64,000 nt of DNA from Flammulina velutipes (Eukaryota; Basidiomycota; Agaricomycetes; Agaricales; Physalacriaceae), in the NCBI GenBank assembly GCA_011800155.1, contig CM022377.1:434001-498000 (forward strand). Direction: 5' to 3'. Positions 43,925 through 55,500 of this stretch are shown here, piece after piece; positions within the stretch are counted from its first letter, which is position 1, and every line of letters starts with the position of its first letter. Both the position numbers and the translations under genes were made by a program. Under the pieces are notes generated by a model, which saw only the letters and a program-made list of their open reading frames with translations, did no database searches and was not told the DNA's origin.

Positions 43925-46581
43925 ATGGACGATGAATACGCGCCAGGGTCTCCCGCTGGCATACCAAACGAATGTGAGAGCACGTTCATCCCAGTCTTTT
44001 GCAGATTCTCAAACTATAAACAGTTCCTGACGACACCATAAAGATTTTGCTCGCAACAGACAACCATATAGGATACTTGGAGCGCGATCCAGTCAGAGGT
44101 CAAGATTCTATCAACACATTTCGCGAAATTCTGCAGCTTGCCGTGAAGCACGACGTGCGTTTGTCCTCCAAAGGCTGTCTCATCCTTGACAGATTGGCAC
44201 AGGTTGACTTCATCTTGCTGGCTGGCGACCTCTTTCACGAAAACAAACCCACACGGACATGTCTCTATAGTGTTATTGCTCTGCTGCGCGAATATACGTT
44301 GGGCGACAAACCTGTTCAGATAGAACTATTAAGCGATCCAGATGAGGGGAAGGCGGACAATTTCTCGTATGTACTAATATATCTCTGTTTGCGGGCGTCC
44401 TTAACATTACCAAGATTTCCTGCAATTAATTACGAAGATCCAAACCTGAATGTCAGCATTCCCGTATTCTCTATCCACGGCAACCACGATGATCCCCAAG
44501 GCTCTGGCGCTGTCAGTAAATTGCCGCGACATCTCATATCTACTGATACTGTCTTAGGAAGGCGCTCTATGTGCTCTCGATGTGTTATCTGTTACTGGGC
44601 TCATGAACTACATGGGAAAGATCGACTTGCCAATGTCAGACGCCGAGGCCCCTACAACTGGTATTGCAGTTCGTCCTGTGCTTCTCCGTAAAGGAAATAC
44701 TCACCTTGGCATGTACGGAATCGGCAACGTGAAGGACCAGCGGATGCACTTTGAGCTACGGAGTAATCGTGTGCGCATGTTCATGCCCAAAAATAAGGAC
44801 GAATGGTTCAATATCTTACTATTGCACCAAAATCGGTGAGTTTATTGTCTCTATACATTTGGACTTGTATGGCTCACTGCTACCAGAGTAAAGCATGGTC
44901 CCCAAGAATCCGTTCCCGAAGGCATGTTCGACGACAGTATCAATCTCGTAGTCTGGGGCCACGAGCACGACTGTCGCATCGTGCCCGAACCCGTCGCTGG
45001 CAAAAACTATTACATCACTCAACCCGGCTCATCTGTCGCCACATCCCTTGCAGACGGCGAATCCCTCGAAAAGCACGTCGCGCTTCTAAAGATCCAGGGG
45101 AAAGACTTCGAACTTTCTCCCATCCCCCTGCGCACCGTTCGTCCGTTCGTCATCGACGAAGTTGTTATGAGCGAAGTTGCTGCCGAAAACAACTTTGAAC
45201 TCAACGATCAACTTGCGATCAACAAGTTCCTCAAAGCCAAAGTGAACGAGCTTATCGAACAAGCGAACGATGCATGGGAGGAGCGCAATACAAGAGCGCT
45301 GGATGCAGGGGAAGACGAGGTACCGCGGATGCTTCCTCTCATACGGCTCAAAGTCGACACAACTGGAGTCAGCGAAATGTCGAACCCCATTCGATTTGGG
45401 CAGGAATTCCAAGGGCGCATCGCCAATCCAAGGGACGTGCTTACTTTCACGAGAGCGAAGAAGGCACGAGCAACGAAGGTCAATGTCGATCAGCCAGAGT
45501 TGAGTATAGACGACCCGGATATGACCAACTCGGAGAAGCTGGAGAAGGTGAGAGTGGCAACGCTGGTAAAGGAGTATCTGGCTGCCCAGGAACCGCAACT
45601 ACTAGGCGAGCACGGGATGTCAGATGCGATACAGATGTTTGTGGACAAGGACGACACGCATGCCATCCAATCGTAAGTGTTCGTTATCTATCACTTCCTC
45701 GCTTAACTCACGAGTTAATAGGCATGTCAGCCGGGTTTTAAAGTCTATGTTGAAGAACGTAAAGGCCAACAAAGACGAGAACGTAGAACTTGACGAAGAA
45801 GACCTGGATGATGCTGTTCGTTTACTCCGATTTCATGTTGGTGTTTACGTATTGAGATGATTCATAGCTCGCCCAAGCCAAAGAGCAACACGACAAAGAC
45901 TATTTGGTTCATGCATCACAGGAAAAACCTTCCAAAGGCAAAGTCAGTAACCTTCCTCTGATGCTTGAATAGTTTGCTGATTCATTTGTAGGGCAAAGCA
46001 CGGGCAGACGACTCTGATGTAGCATCGGAGGATTCCATGATGATGGACGTCGACGTAGGCAAAACTGGAGGGTCCGATTTCGATGTCGATATCGATTCAG
46101 ATGTTCCAGCACCCAAAAAGAAAGCTCCTGCGAAGAAAGCTGCCCCAAAGAAAGCTCCAGCAAAGAAAGCACCCGCTAAGAAGGCGCCAGCGAAGGGCCG
46201 GGGAAAGAAAAAGGTCGAGTCGGACTCGGATGCGGAGGTTATCGAAATACCGGAGGACGATGAAATCGAAGACGACGATGACGACGAACCAGAGCCCGTA
46301 GTCAAGAAAAAGACGAACAGAGCGGCCATGTTAAGGTAAGTCAGTCAGTGTAATGTCCTTGATGTGTATACTAATGAGGGACTAGTCAAACGAGTGCTGC
46401 AGCGAAGAAGGCCCCGGCGAAGAAAGCACCAGCAGCGAAGCAATCACAGTTAGCCTTTGCTCCAGCAGGGAGATCGTCAAGGGCTGCTGCTACTAAAGCG
46501 AGGGGGAAGATGGTAAGTCTATATGCATTCTTATTATTTGTTCTAATCAGTTTCTCCCAGGTTATATCAGACAGTGATTGA
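43925..46581 (+). CDS. MRE11: Double-strand break repair nuclease MRE11
   Basis: About ten exons, from ATG 43925 (MDDEYAPGSPAGIPNE) to TGA at 46579-46581. Phosphoesterase motifs in order: KILLATDNHIGYLERDPVRGQDSINTF, VDFILLAGDLFHENKP, IPVFSIHGNHDDPQG, LLLHQNR, LVVWGHEHDC. Then comes the Mre11 DNA-binding part (YYITQPGSSVATSL, RTVRPFVIDEVVM). These coordinate two Mn ions. MRE11 with Rad50 and Nbs1 processes DNA ends and activates ATM. After residue ~550 the tail is disordered: acidic, then a histone-H1-like KKAPAKKAAPKKAPAKKAP stretch, an acidic DDEIEDDDDDEPE block, and a second AKKAPAKK run before AGRSSRA; the protein ends MVISDSD. Fungal and animal Mre11 tails contain Gly-Arg boxes; the Lys-Ala-Pro tail differs. 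The initial short exons (43925-44050) are approximate. Confidence 0.95.
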
Positions 46582-46660
46582 GCGCAGTAGGTACCCCATG
46601 AGAATGCATAATTTTTGACAATTTGAAGACACCTTGAAAGTATCGAATCCAACTTTGGGG

Positions 46661-47885
46661 CTACAAAACGATCCTCCGCCCTTCCTGGTCGCTTTTCCAG
46701 ACTGCCTCTATGATCTTCTTCACACCGAGGCTCCCCTCCAAGTCAACATAATTACCGTCCTCTTTCAAGAACTCGGTCCATGCATTTGCCACCTGCGACT
46801 TGCCGCCAGTAGGAAGCTCGAGGAGTTTGTCATTGATCCAGACAGTGGGCTCCCCGAACTGGACCCAACAAGCAGCAGGGCTCCGGCTCTCAATGCGAAT
46901 ACTGCCTTTGGAACCGTCGATGACCCAGGCTAACGGCACGGCGCTCTCAGTCGTCGCTAGGGAAGCCATGCCAGCACGGATGTGGAGGCTCATGACTGCT
47001 TTACTCTTCAGAGTTCCGGAGATTACGACCTGTGTCGGGCCATCGCTTGGGGCGGTGCCTCCCGTGGGGGTACCAGCTGAAGTGACCACAGTGGCGTTGT
47101 ACTTTTCTGACCTGAGAGTCGATGATAGAGATGTGATAGGCCCCAGGAGGTAGGTAAACAACTCGAGGAACTCCCCGCCGACGTTCTCCAGGAGAGTCCC
47201 GCCGTTCGCTTTGATCAGGATTCCCTCCTTTCCTTCCATAACGTTCGGGCCCCAGTGCGCATTCGGACCCCAAGTCCGCATCGTCTATAGACCTTGTCAG
47301 TTTGTGTGTCGCTGGCAGGGCTAAAGGAGGTCGGGAAAGGCTTACTGTACTGCTGGACACAATGTCACCAATGTCGCCGCGCTCAATAGCCTTCTTTATC
47401 TGTGTCGATGGTCAGCAAAGTGTGAGTATCGGTACATTTCTAGTCACCTCATTGTATGCATTGCCTTGTCTTCCCTGGAGACCCACCATGGACCTAACTT
47501 TATGCTTTTTCGCCAATTCAGTTAGCAATCGGGTTTCTTCAAACGACCGCCCAGCGCCCCACTCCACGAAGACATCTTTGTCTGCCTCGATGACGGCCTT
47601 GACGAGCTCAAAATGAAGGTGTGTGGGTACGGAGACGACGATAAGGTCGAGCTCTGGATCAGAGACAATGGATTGCGGGTCCCAGTATGCCTTCACCTCC
47701 CTGTTAGTGAGCGCAGTGTACTTCTTCGCGCTGGCTTCAGCGGTAGACTGCTTTGAAGTGCACAGCGCCCGAAGCTCGTAAGATTGCGAGAGAGGCAACT
47801 CGAGAAGAGGCGGGATCAACATAGTCGATGCCCACCCTTGAGTGGAAAGACCAATAACTCCGAATCGAGTAGGAACTCTAGGCAT
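46661..47885 (-). CDS. Gfo/Idh/MocA-family oxidoreductase, Gal80-like
   Basis: Three exons (47885-47448, 47399-47346, 47284-46661) sum to 372 codons including the stop. The N-terminal Rossmann fold has RFGVIGLSTQGWASTMLIPPLL, RALCTSKQSTAEASAKKY, LDLIVVSVPTHLHFELVKAVIEADKDVFVEWGAGRS. The C-terminal domain has TMRTWGPNAHWGPNV, ANGGTLLENVGGEFLELFTYLLG and AGMASLATTESAVPLAWVIDGSKGSIRIES. The usual catalytic EKP of the family is EWG here (VEWGAG), as in yeast Gal80 and fungal galactose-regulator-like proteins that bind NAD without clear enzymatic action. It could be a dehydrogenase or a Gal80-type regulator. It converges on MRE11 with only 79 bases between stops. Confidence 0.85.
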
Positions 47886-48709
47886 GGTTTGAGAGGATGC
47901 AAGATAGAGACACGATGAAGAGCTGGGATGTAAGATTGTTATATTTCAACGCTTCTTGGGTGGCTTCTTATGTAACATGATTGTCGGAGGAGGTACACGA
48001 ATCTTCGGTTAATCGCCTGTAGTTCGAGAATTCATTACTAATGATAATTGCGCCACAACACGTGGTACCTTACTTGAATGCCCGTTTTTCGATGTCATAG
48101 ACCCATATTCTGGGGGAAAAGATAGGTTTGTTAGTAACGGTGTCATTGATGTACGTAGGATGCTAATTATGATTTTTAACCAACCGATTTCTACCAACTG
48201 CGTCGGGAAATCGGGCTGGTGCGGCACGATATCTACGTACTTTGGATTTTATTGTCAAAGTCATACCGGATAAAGTCAACCATAAAGAAGTTGACTGTTC
48301 GAGTCTAAGATTGGAGAGAAAAGTGCATCATATACACAGATGGCGTGAAGTCCGACGCCACACATTCTTACGGAAGTAGCTTTGACCTATATGATGTGGT
48401 TGTGTAATGAAAATATGCGGCGAAATATCACAAGGCAATGCTCCAACTCAGAGTTAATAACAAGTGTACGCTGGGAAGGCTGGTTCAAAGAATCTATGGT
48501 AGACGAAGCGCATTGCATCGAAGAGTGGGGCAAGCAGTACATGTTGCTCTGTTGTTTGCGGACGTACACTGACCAGCAAGTACACATCATCGCAGGCACC
48601 ACTACCTGCACAACGAAACGTTCGACGTTCAGTACGAGTTACGGTGGTTATCCGGGATAAGTCCGGAACCGGACCGAAGCGAGCCGCCAAAAGTAGCAAA
48701 GACACCACC
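47886..48709. other. Divergent spacer upstream of the orphan gene and the Gal80-like gene
   Basis: About 820 bases between two divergent starts. A plus-strand frame at 48382-48660 shows no family and no splice link. I see no clear TATA or repeat. Confidence 0.4.
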
Positions 48710-50237
48710 ATGTCGACTTCTTCCAATACTATCCTTCCCGGTGTCGAAGACTGGGGAAAAGTTGCTAAAGAGATCGCATTTCTAAGTACTGCTCTCAAAA
48801 AGCGCCGAAACGGAGAGGTCGAGCCGGCACCAAGGGACGACGCACTTTGGCTTTTCCAGCATATCTCGACGCTCGTCACAACTGGCGAATTTGGAGAGAA
48901 AGGCAGCGATACTACGGCCGCTCGTGTCAACGCTGTGACTGGCCGTCTTGACTTTGATAGAATCGCCATAGTCATTTTCACTCGGCAAGGAAAGGGAAAA
49001 TGGTACAGAATACAGCATTCAGAGAAGAGTGAGTGCAAAAAGATCTTGGAAGATTGGGAAACCATGAAGTACATTCTATTAATATTGTCATTCTTCGTTC
49101 TTCTTCTGATAGTGGTCAATAGGGACGATGTCTCTTTCGAGACGCATCTACAGGACGTGGTTGATATCCTCAGTTATATTATCAGCAATGAATGCACGAG
49201 CAGCGACCGTGGTCTCTTCAATCTTTTCATCCATCGACGTGCACTCCGAAAACTCGCCGCTCGTGTAGAGAAAGCCATTCGTCTTTGGGGAGAGGTGCCA
49301 TTCCACATTGTGGCCAAATACTACAATGGTTCTCAGAGGCGCCCGTTGGTGAGTGCGGTCTTCAATTTAAATTGTCCTTCGCGCGTGCATGCAGAGCTGG
49401 AGGCACACGGTCTCAAAAGGACGCGAGACTTGGGGCAGTACATCGCCACCTCCGAAAACATTGGGGCATGGGTGGAGTTGATTGATCGTACATACACCGA
49501 CATCGAGGAGATCGTTCTGGTCGTCCAGGAAAATGGGACCAAGAAGTCTAGGTGCAATCCGTTAACAGTGGACGAAGCTTTGCTTTTGCTACCGCTGCTA
49601 GCCCTATTCTATACCCTCATCAACTCTGACGAGCTGATGAGCGCAGTTTTCCGACCTACCGCCTTGGAGGTGATCCTAATAACCCGGTTTTGTGATGCTA
49701 CGTTAGGTGTGTCTGCTGTCTACATAAATTAACCAAGCATTACCTTACTTATCTATAGCGCCCTCGTCTCTTGATAACAATGCCGGTGGTACATTGACCG
49801 CTGGCTGTTACTTGACCTATTTTCTCATATATCATCTTCAGGATTGCTTCATGATGAAGAGCAGGAAGATGATGGTACAATTGATTTTTTCGTCGTTATC
49901 CTATAACTGAAAGTAATATCTTCCAGCTTCTGATGAAATCGAACCTTCAGAAGTTTTGGGGGGCAGGTCGCAAGTGCTGCGGTATTCCCAGACGATCACT
50001 GCTTGGTATACTGCCGTATGTGCCGTTGTGAACAGTTCATCTAGATTCCCTCCTGCTACCATGATACTTGACTTTTACCGCGTCGATACTCTCCCTCTTC
50101 GGCACAACGTCTCGCAGCAGGACGTGCTCTTCTTCAAAACAATCTACCTGGAACATTTGCAGAAATGCGGACATCAGGAAAAACGGGGTCCGCGTAGATC
50201 ACCGTATTCCGACGGAAAGCCCGTAACGGGTTCATAA
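48710..50237 (+). CDS. Unrecognised multi-exon protein
   Basis: I start at ATG 48710 (preceded by CACCACC). An intron around 49066-49120 removes an apparent hydrophobic run, so this is not a membrane protein. After the long second exon, three small introns join ATLG|APSSLDNNAG|LLHDEEQEDDA|SDEIEPSEVLGG in continuous frame, and the last exon ends TAA at 50235-50237. I recognise no family. Visible segments: GVEDWGKVAKEIAFLSTALKKRRNGE near the start, THLQDVVDILSYIISNE, LFNLFIHRRALRKLAARVEKA, HAELEAHGLKRTRDLGQYIATSE and YSQTITAWYTAVCAVVNSSSRFPPATMILDFYRVD near the end. The consistent splice phases argue it is expressed. It probably belongs to one of the large Agaricomycete-only families of unknown function. 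Confidence 0.5.
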
Positions 50238-51389
50238 CACGGTGTTTGCATCCGTTTCACGGCGGATCGAACCTTAGGTGCGTATTATGATGTATACCGT
50301 CAATTTTTGTGGTATTACAGTATATCACTGTTGTATTCTGTAAATCATAATGGATGGTTCCTCATTCTATGTAATTTGATAATCGGGCGAATTATGTGTA
50401 TTCTATGATATGGATTCAAAGATACTGTGAATGTTATTACTCTTAGCACCCCGGCCTGATACTTTCGTCACCTCTCTCAGTGGGAAACCTTCGACTCCGT
50501 TACCCAAGCAGTGTACGGTATCTATTACAGTGGTGTTGAGCACTTAGAACTGGTTAAAGGAGGCAAGACGTACTGGTAATACCCCTCTTAGCGATGGCGA
50601 CATCCGGGTCCCCGAGAGCCCATCTTGACGTCGGCGCATAATACCAACGGTTGGCAATGAATTTTCGAATAGAGGACCAGAATATGGGTGATGCCAGAGA
50701 CGATGAGAGGTCTTGACGGAGAGTGACTCGTCATCATTTGAGGATGGACGTCGCTCATCCCATGGACCTCCTACATTGCCACGATTATTGAGGTCGGACT
50801 GGCCATTACCTTGGATATGGCGGTTCGTTGGGATGCAGGTGCGGGAACGTAGATGGCAGTGTTTTCGCTATGGTTGTACACTTTGGTGTGTGAGGCTCGT
50901 CGTGTAATCCGAAGCTGAGGCTTCGAGACACTGGAGGGGATCAAATTAATAGAAAACAAAAAATAGACACACTGGGACATCTGGCGAAAGGCTCCTCTGA
51001 CCGTTTGGGAGGTCGTTGCAAGTAATCACGATGCAGCTATGCCGGTATGAGGATATCCTGCGGTATTCAGTTCTGTGTGAACGTACGTCTGGATAAAGAA
51101 GAAATCATCCCAAGTCCGTCTGCCGGCGGCAAAAACCACGTGAATGTTGGTTTTGTGGTCCAGGCCTCCACGACCTTAACTTCTTTCCCCACCCCCACCG
51201 TGATGGATGACTCGAGCGTCAGCCAGGTCACTGGATGGATGTGACGGTACATGGTGCGGTAGCTGATGTTTTTTGGTGCGTGGCCCCTCGTTGCTGTTTC
51301 TGCTCTAATGGGTATGTACTTTGACAGGCTTTGGCAGCGTTTCAAGCCAAGGTGCGCATGTTTTCGACTTATGAGACAGAATAATGCGC
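50238..51389. other. Gene-poor stretch before the Vps1 fragment
   Basis: About 1.15 kb without a supportable gene. Open frames at 50713-50907 and 51047-51244 look random. Some of this may be decayed flanking sequence of the Vps1 copy, but I could not recognise the dynamin P-loop (GSQSSGKSS) here. Confidence 0.4.
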
Positions 51390-52134
51390 GTTTACTCGAG
51401 ACAGATCCCTGTAGGCGACCAGCCAAGTGGTATCGAACACCGAATCAGCTCCCTCGTCCTCGACTACATTTCCAACGCCACGTCTCGCAGTCTCTCCTGC
51501 GAACATTAATCTCGCCAACTCTGAATTCCTAAAGCTCGTGCGTAGTGTGGATCCCCAAGGTCGGCGTACCGTTGATATTCTCGACACCAACGCACTTGAT
51601 ATCCTGACTAAGCAGGTCTAAGCTTGGCTTCATCGGTGTCGTCAACTGTAGCCAGCATCAGTTCGGAGAATTCTTCTGGACCCATGCAGCGTACAGGAAT
51701 ATCGCGCGTAAGAACGGAACCCGTTATCTCACCAAAGCTCTGAACCAGGTGTGTCCCGCTTTCCTTTCCATTTCTGTTTCCCTCAAATCAAGTTTTTTCT
51801 AGGTTCTACTTAACCATAATGGCGCGGGTAAAGGTCGTCAGGCCAGGCGCAACAAGAACTCAACTCCTTTGGTGACTCCGTTCTCTATGGCGATCCCAAC
51901 CAGAAGAGCGCGCTCGTCCTCCGCTTGATAATCCAGTCCGCTCGCGAGTTCGTATCAATCATAGAAGGGCCGGACATCGACGTCTCCACGAAGAAACTCT
52001 CCGGCGGGGCGCGTATCGACATCCTTAACGATGTCTTCAGCACTGCGCTCTCGTATATCGAGTGTATAAGTAACCTAGCCGATCAGAGTATCTGGACGTC
52101 TCTGCCCGTTCGATGTGCTCTGGGCGCTTCGTAG
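51390..52134 (+). pseudogene. Broken Vps1 (dynamin-like GTPase) fragment
   Basis: The plus strand holds pieces of Vps1 in the right order but in different frames: IPVGDQPSGIEHRISSLVLDYI (51396-), then LAVSPANINLANSEFLKL and RSVDPQGRR, then TNALDILTK, stop, KLGFIGVVN, AAYRNIARKNGTRYLTKALNQVL, and after an intron-like GTGTGT...TTTCTAG gap QELNSFGDSVLYGDPNQ, REFVSIIEG and STKKLSGGARIDILNDVFSTAL, ending at 52134. Vps1 is a vacuolar/peroxisomal membrane-fission GTPase. The P-loop, the GVLTKxD motif and the C-terminal effector domain are missing, there is a frameshift, and stops interrupt the middle domain, so this is not functional. The intron-like gap suggests a DNA-level copy rather than a processed one. 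Confidence 0.8.
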
Positions 52135-52249
52135 TGAAAGGTTGATATTTGATTGGGAAGACATGGGTGGGTCCGGGAGGGATGTCCTAGAGCTAGAGAT
52201 CATGTTGCCTATGTAGTCCAATCAATCCTTTTTGCGCTCCTACTGTTGT

Positions 52250-52263
52250 GTCTCTTTATCATT

Positions 52264-52265
<2 letters not shown>
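52250..52265 (+). repeat. Left target-site duplication of the LINE
   Basis: GTCTCTTTATCATTTC, 16 bases, identical to 63466-63481. It abuts the poly(T) run at 52266. Confidence 0.88.

Positions 52266-52294
<29 letters not shown>
52266..52294 (-). repeat. Poly(A) tail of the LINE (29 T on plus strand)
   Basis: Twenty-nine T on the plus strand directly after the left duplication. It marks the 3' end of a minus-strand retroelement copied from a polyadenylated transcript. Confidence 0.9.
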
Positions 52295-52505
52295 GGTGGA
52301 AGCGTTTTTATTGATCCTTGGTCGAGGGTATTACTACTCGGCGACAAAGTCGCCACTTCGGATCCGCTTGTATGTAGAGGGTTCTCAACCTCGTTTTTTT
52401 GACTCACCCAGGGGAAATGCTTTGCGCACTGAGTGTGGGACTCTCCGTTCGGTGGTTTTCCTTCTTCCTTCCTCTTTCTTTCCTTTCCACCTCTTCTTTT
52501 CTTCC

Positions 52506-55500
52506 TCATCTGGCACTCTCTCCCATCTCCTCCTCTCCCACTCTTCCCCCTTCTTCTCCGTCGTCCCCGAGCCTCATCCTACCACCTAACGGCATACCCA
52601 CTAAAACCCCTGCCTCCTCTGTCCAATCGCTTGGGAGGAGGTCTTCGTATTCGAGGACATTATTCCATGTCGCTAGAACTTTAGCTTTTTTCAGCGCTTT
52701 TCTGCCGTACTTGGCTCTGTTTGTCATCCTTTGGTCTAGGCTTAATCTGTCGTTCAGTGCTTGTCTCGTTTTCGCTATGATCTCCTTGTCTGTCGCTGCC
52801 CCTTTGGTTAGGCCATCTTCGTTCGGGATAACTCTGTCGTTCCTAAGCTTCCATATTACGAAAGCGCATTCTGAGATCAATATTCTATAGAAGCGTGACT
52901 TTCCGGTTCTTCTTTTTCCTTCGTTGTTTTTGAAATCCGCCATCGGGCTCGCCAGTATCGTTGCTAGATTTGGTTTCCTCCATCTTGCTTTTTTCCTTTT
53001 CCATAGGTCTTCCGCGAATTTCCACACCTCGCTCTGTCCTGGGGCTTTGCATTTCGTTAGAATGTGCTCCATGGTTTCTTCTGTTCCGCATTCCAGGCAG
53101 TTTCCTCTATCCTGGTATTCCTGCGCTTTCATTTTCGTCCAGTATGCTCCTACCCTTTGTGCTTCGTGCATTAAGCGCCACATAAATTGTCTTGTTTTGA
53201 TCGTTAGATCCTTACTTCTCAGGCTCTTCCATATCTTGGCGTCTGTTTGTAGCTCGTTGCCGGTGTTCATTGCCTCGTATCTCGTTCTCTCTAGGTTTCT
53301 TACCGTCTTCCTCCTGGTTACTTCTTTCTCATATTGCTTCCTTTTCTTCATGGCTTCTATATGTCTTCTTTCTTTCACCATTTTGTACGCGCTTGCTTGG
53401 TTCAGTTTGGACAGTTTTGCTCCGGTTATCCTGTAGACATCTGGGATTTCGAGGTCGATCTCGTCCGCTTGGTCTAGGCTTTTCTCCGCTCCTTTCTTTG
53501 CTAGCTCGTCCGCTTTGTCGTTGCCAAAATTTCCGCTGTGCCCTTTAATCCATTGGAAGGCTGTCTTTGTTCTTCTTTCTCTTAGTCTCGCTATCGTTGC
53601 TTGCCAGATTAGTGCGTTTTCCACTCCTAGGTAGTTCGAGTCTTCTCTTTTGGCTAGGTTCTTTGTCGCTCCGTATATTACTAGCTTCGAGTCTGTGTTG
53701 ATCAATAGCTCTTTCGTCTCGTCGGCGTTTTCTATTCCATCTTTGGCGCTTATTATTTCTCCGGTGTTGTTTGAGTTGTTCATGTTTCCCGGTATCCGTA
53801 TTGCTTTAGTCCTGTCGTCTCCGTCTCCGAACCATACCCCGGCGCCTGCCCTCGCGTTCTCGGTGCCGTTCCCGAAGCACGAACCGTCCGTGAATACTAC
53901 TTCTAGACTTGTATCTTCCTCCGGTATTGGTGGTCTGATTTCTATTTCGTTGCACTTTTTTCCCTCCGTAAAGATTCGGAAGGCATCTTTAAGTGAGCCG
54001 TCACATGTTAATTTGGGGTCGAAGGTATGTATGTCTTCTTCGTTTACAGCATCTATTTCGCTTTGTCTTTCATGAGCCTCGTTCTCGTAATCTTCTGGTT
54101 GTTCTTTCGTTGGGTTCCATTTATGCGGTAAGCAGTCCATTAGTGTTTTTGCTCTTTGAAAGCACGCGTTTGGGTTTCCACATCCGTGGTCTTTCCTCAT
54201 CTGTTTACACGCTCCGCATTTGCAGTCTTTCCTCTTTTTGTGGTACGGGTAGTGCGTGAGTCTATACATCATTTCTGCATCCCCCACTGTTTTAACTCCG
54301 TGTTTTTGTCTTAGGCACTTGCTTTCCTTTGCTTGGTTCAGTTTCCTTATTTTTGCATCCGCCTCACTGTGGAGCCATATTGGCATTTCTCTAATTGTCT
54401 CTTTGTTGAAGGCGAGTCCCTCGAGTCTCAATCCGTATTTTTCCCCGGTTTTGATCATATTCTTAAGGTCACGTGGTAGGTTCTTTGCCTCCCATGTTTG
54501 TAGGAACACGTTCATCCGCATTGTTTCGTCGGTCGTTATTTGTTCTGATGCATGTGCGCTTATTATTGCGTCTGCGAAGAAGGCCCACGTTGCTCTGTTT
54601 TCCCCAAAGTTGAGGTACGATTTGAGCCACATTATTACCATTGCTTCGTTCCGTGCTACCAGGTCCAGTATGTCTTTGCCGCCTTCCTTTATTGGTCTCT
54701 TCATTGTCGCCATGTTTATTGTTGCTTTTTTGTTTTCCCATAGGAATTTGCTTATTCTCCTTTCTAGCTTCCTGGTTATCGAGTCTGGCATGCCCTGTAT
54801 CATTGCTAGGTATTGTGTTTTTCCTCCGACTACCATGAGTATTATCAGTCTTCTTCCTTCTGCTGTCGGTTTCGACATTTCCCATACCGCTAGTCTTTTG
54901 TCGATGTCATCCAATATTTTTGACCACGGTGCCACGTCCTCTATTTCGTTGCCCACAAAACCTCCTAGGATTCTTGTGGCCTCTCCGTCTGTTGCTATAT
55001 GGATATTGTCTGGTATCGTCATGCTGTCTGGGTTCGTTTTCCGTGTTCTTACCATCTCTTCTCTGTATTCTTTCGTTCCTATGGGGATTACTTCTGTTTT
55101 CCCTATGTTGAATTTTGCTCTTGAGGCTGAGCACCATTTGTCCAGTATTCCTTGGAGGTCAGCAAAGTCGTCGTATTCTGAGAGGTATGTTGTTGTATCG
55201 TCGGCGAAAAGTGTTGCTATTAGTCGTTCGGCTCTTTCCGGATCTGGAATGCTTATTCCTTTCAGGTTTGAGTTTCTTAGCATTATCGCTAGTGGTTCTA
55301 TTGCTATGTCAAAAATTAGGCAGGAAAGTGGGTCTCCCTGTCGTACCCCTCTCTCCACCTTGAAGGGTTCGCTCAGGTAGCCATTTACCATTACCTGTGT
55401 CTCCGCGTCACTGTAGAGTGATTTCAAAGTTCTTATAAAGGAGTCGTGTATCCCGAAGCTTTCCAATGTTTGCCACATGTAGTCGTGCGCTATTTTGTCA

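Noticed and set aside
49080..49125. Apparent membrane helix (YILLILSFFVLLLIVV) in the orphan gene
   Set aside because: It is a T-rich intron with GT at its start and AG at its end; removal keeps frame.
54256..55380. Long plus-strand frame of 374 codons
   Set aside because: It lies exactly opposite the intact LINE ORF2; its Ser/Leu/Phe-rich composition is what the reverse strand of an A-rich reverse transcriptase gives.
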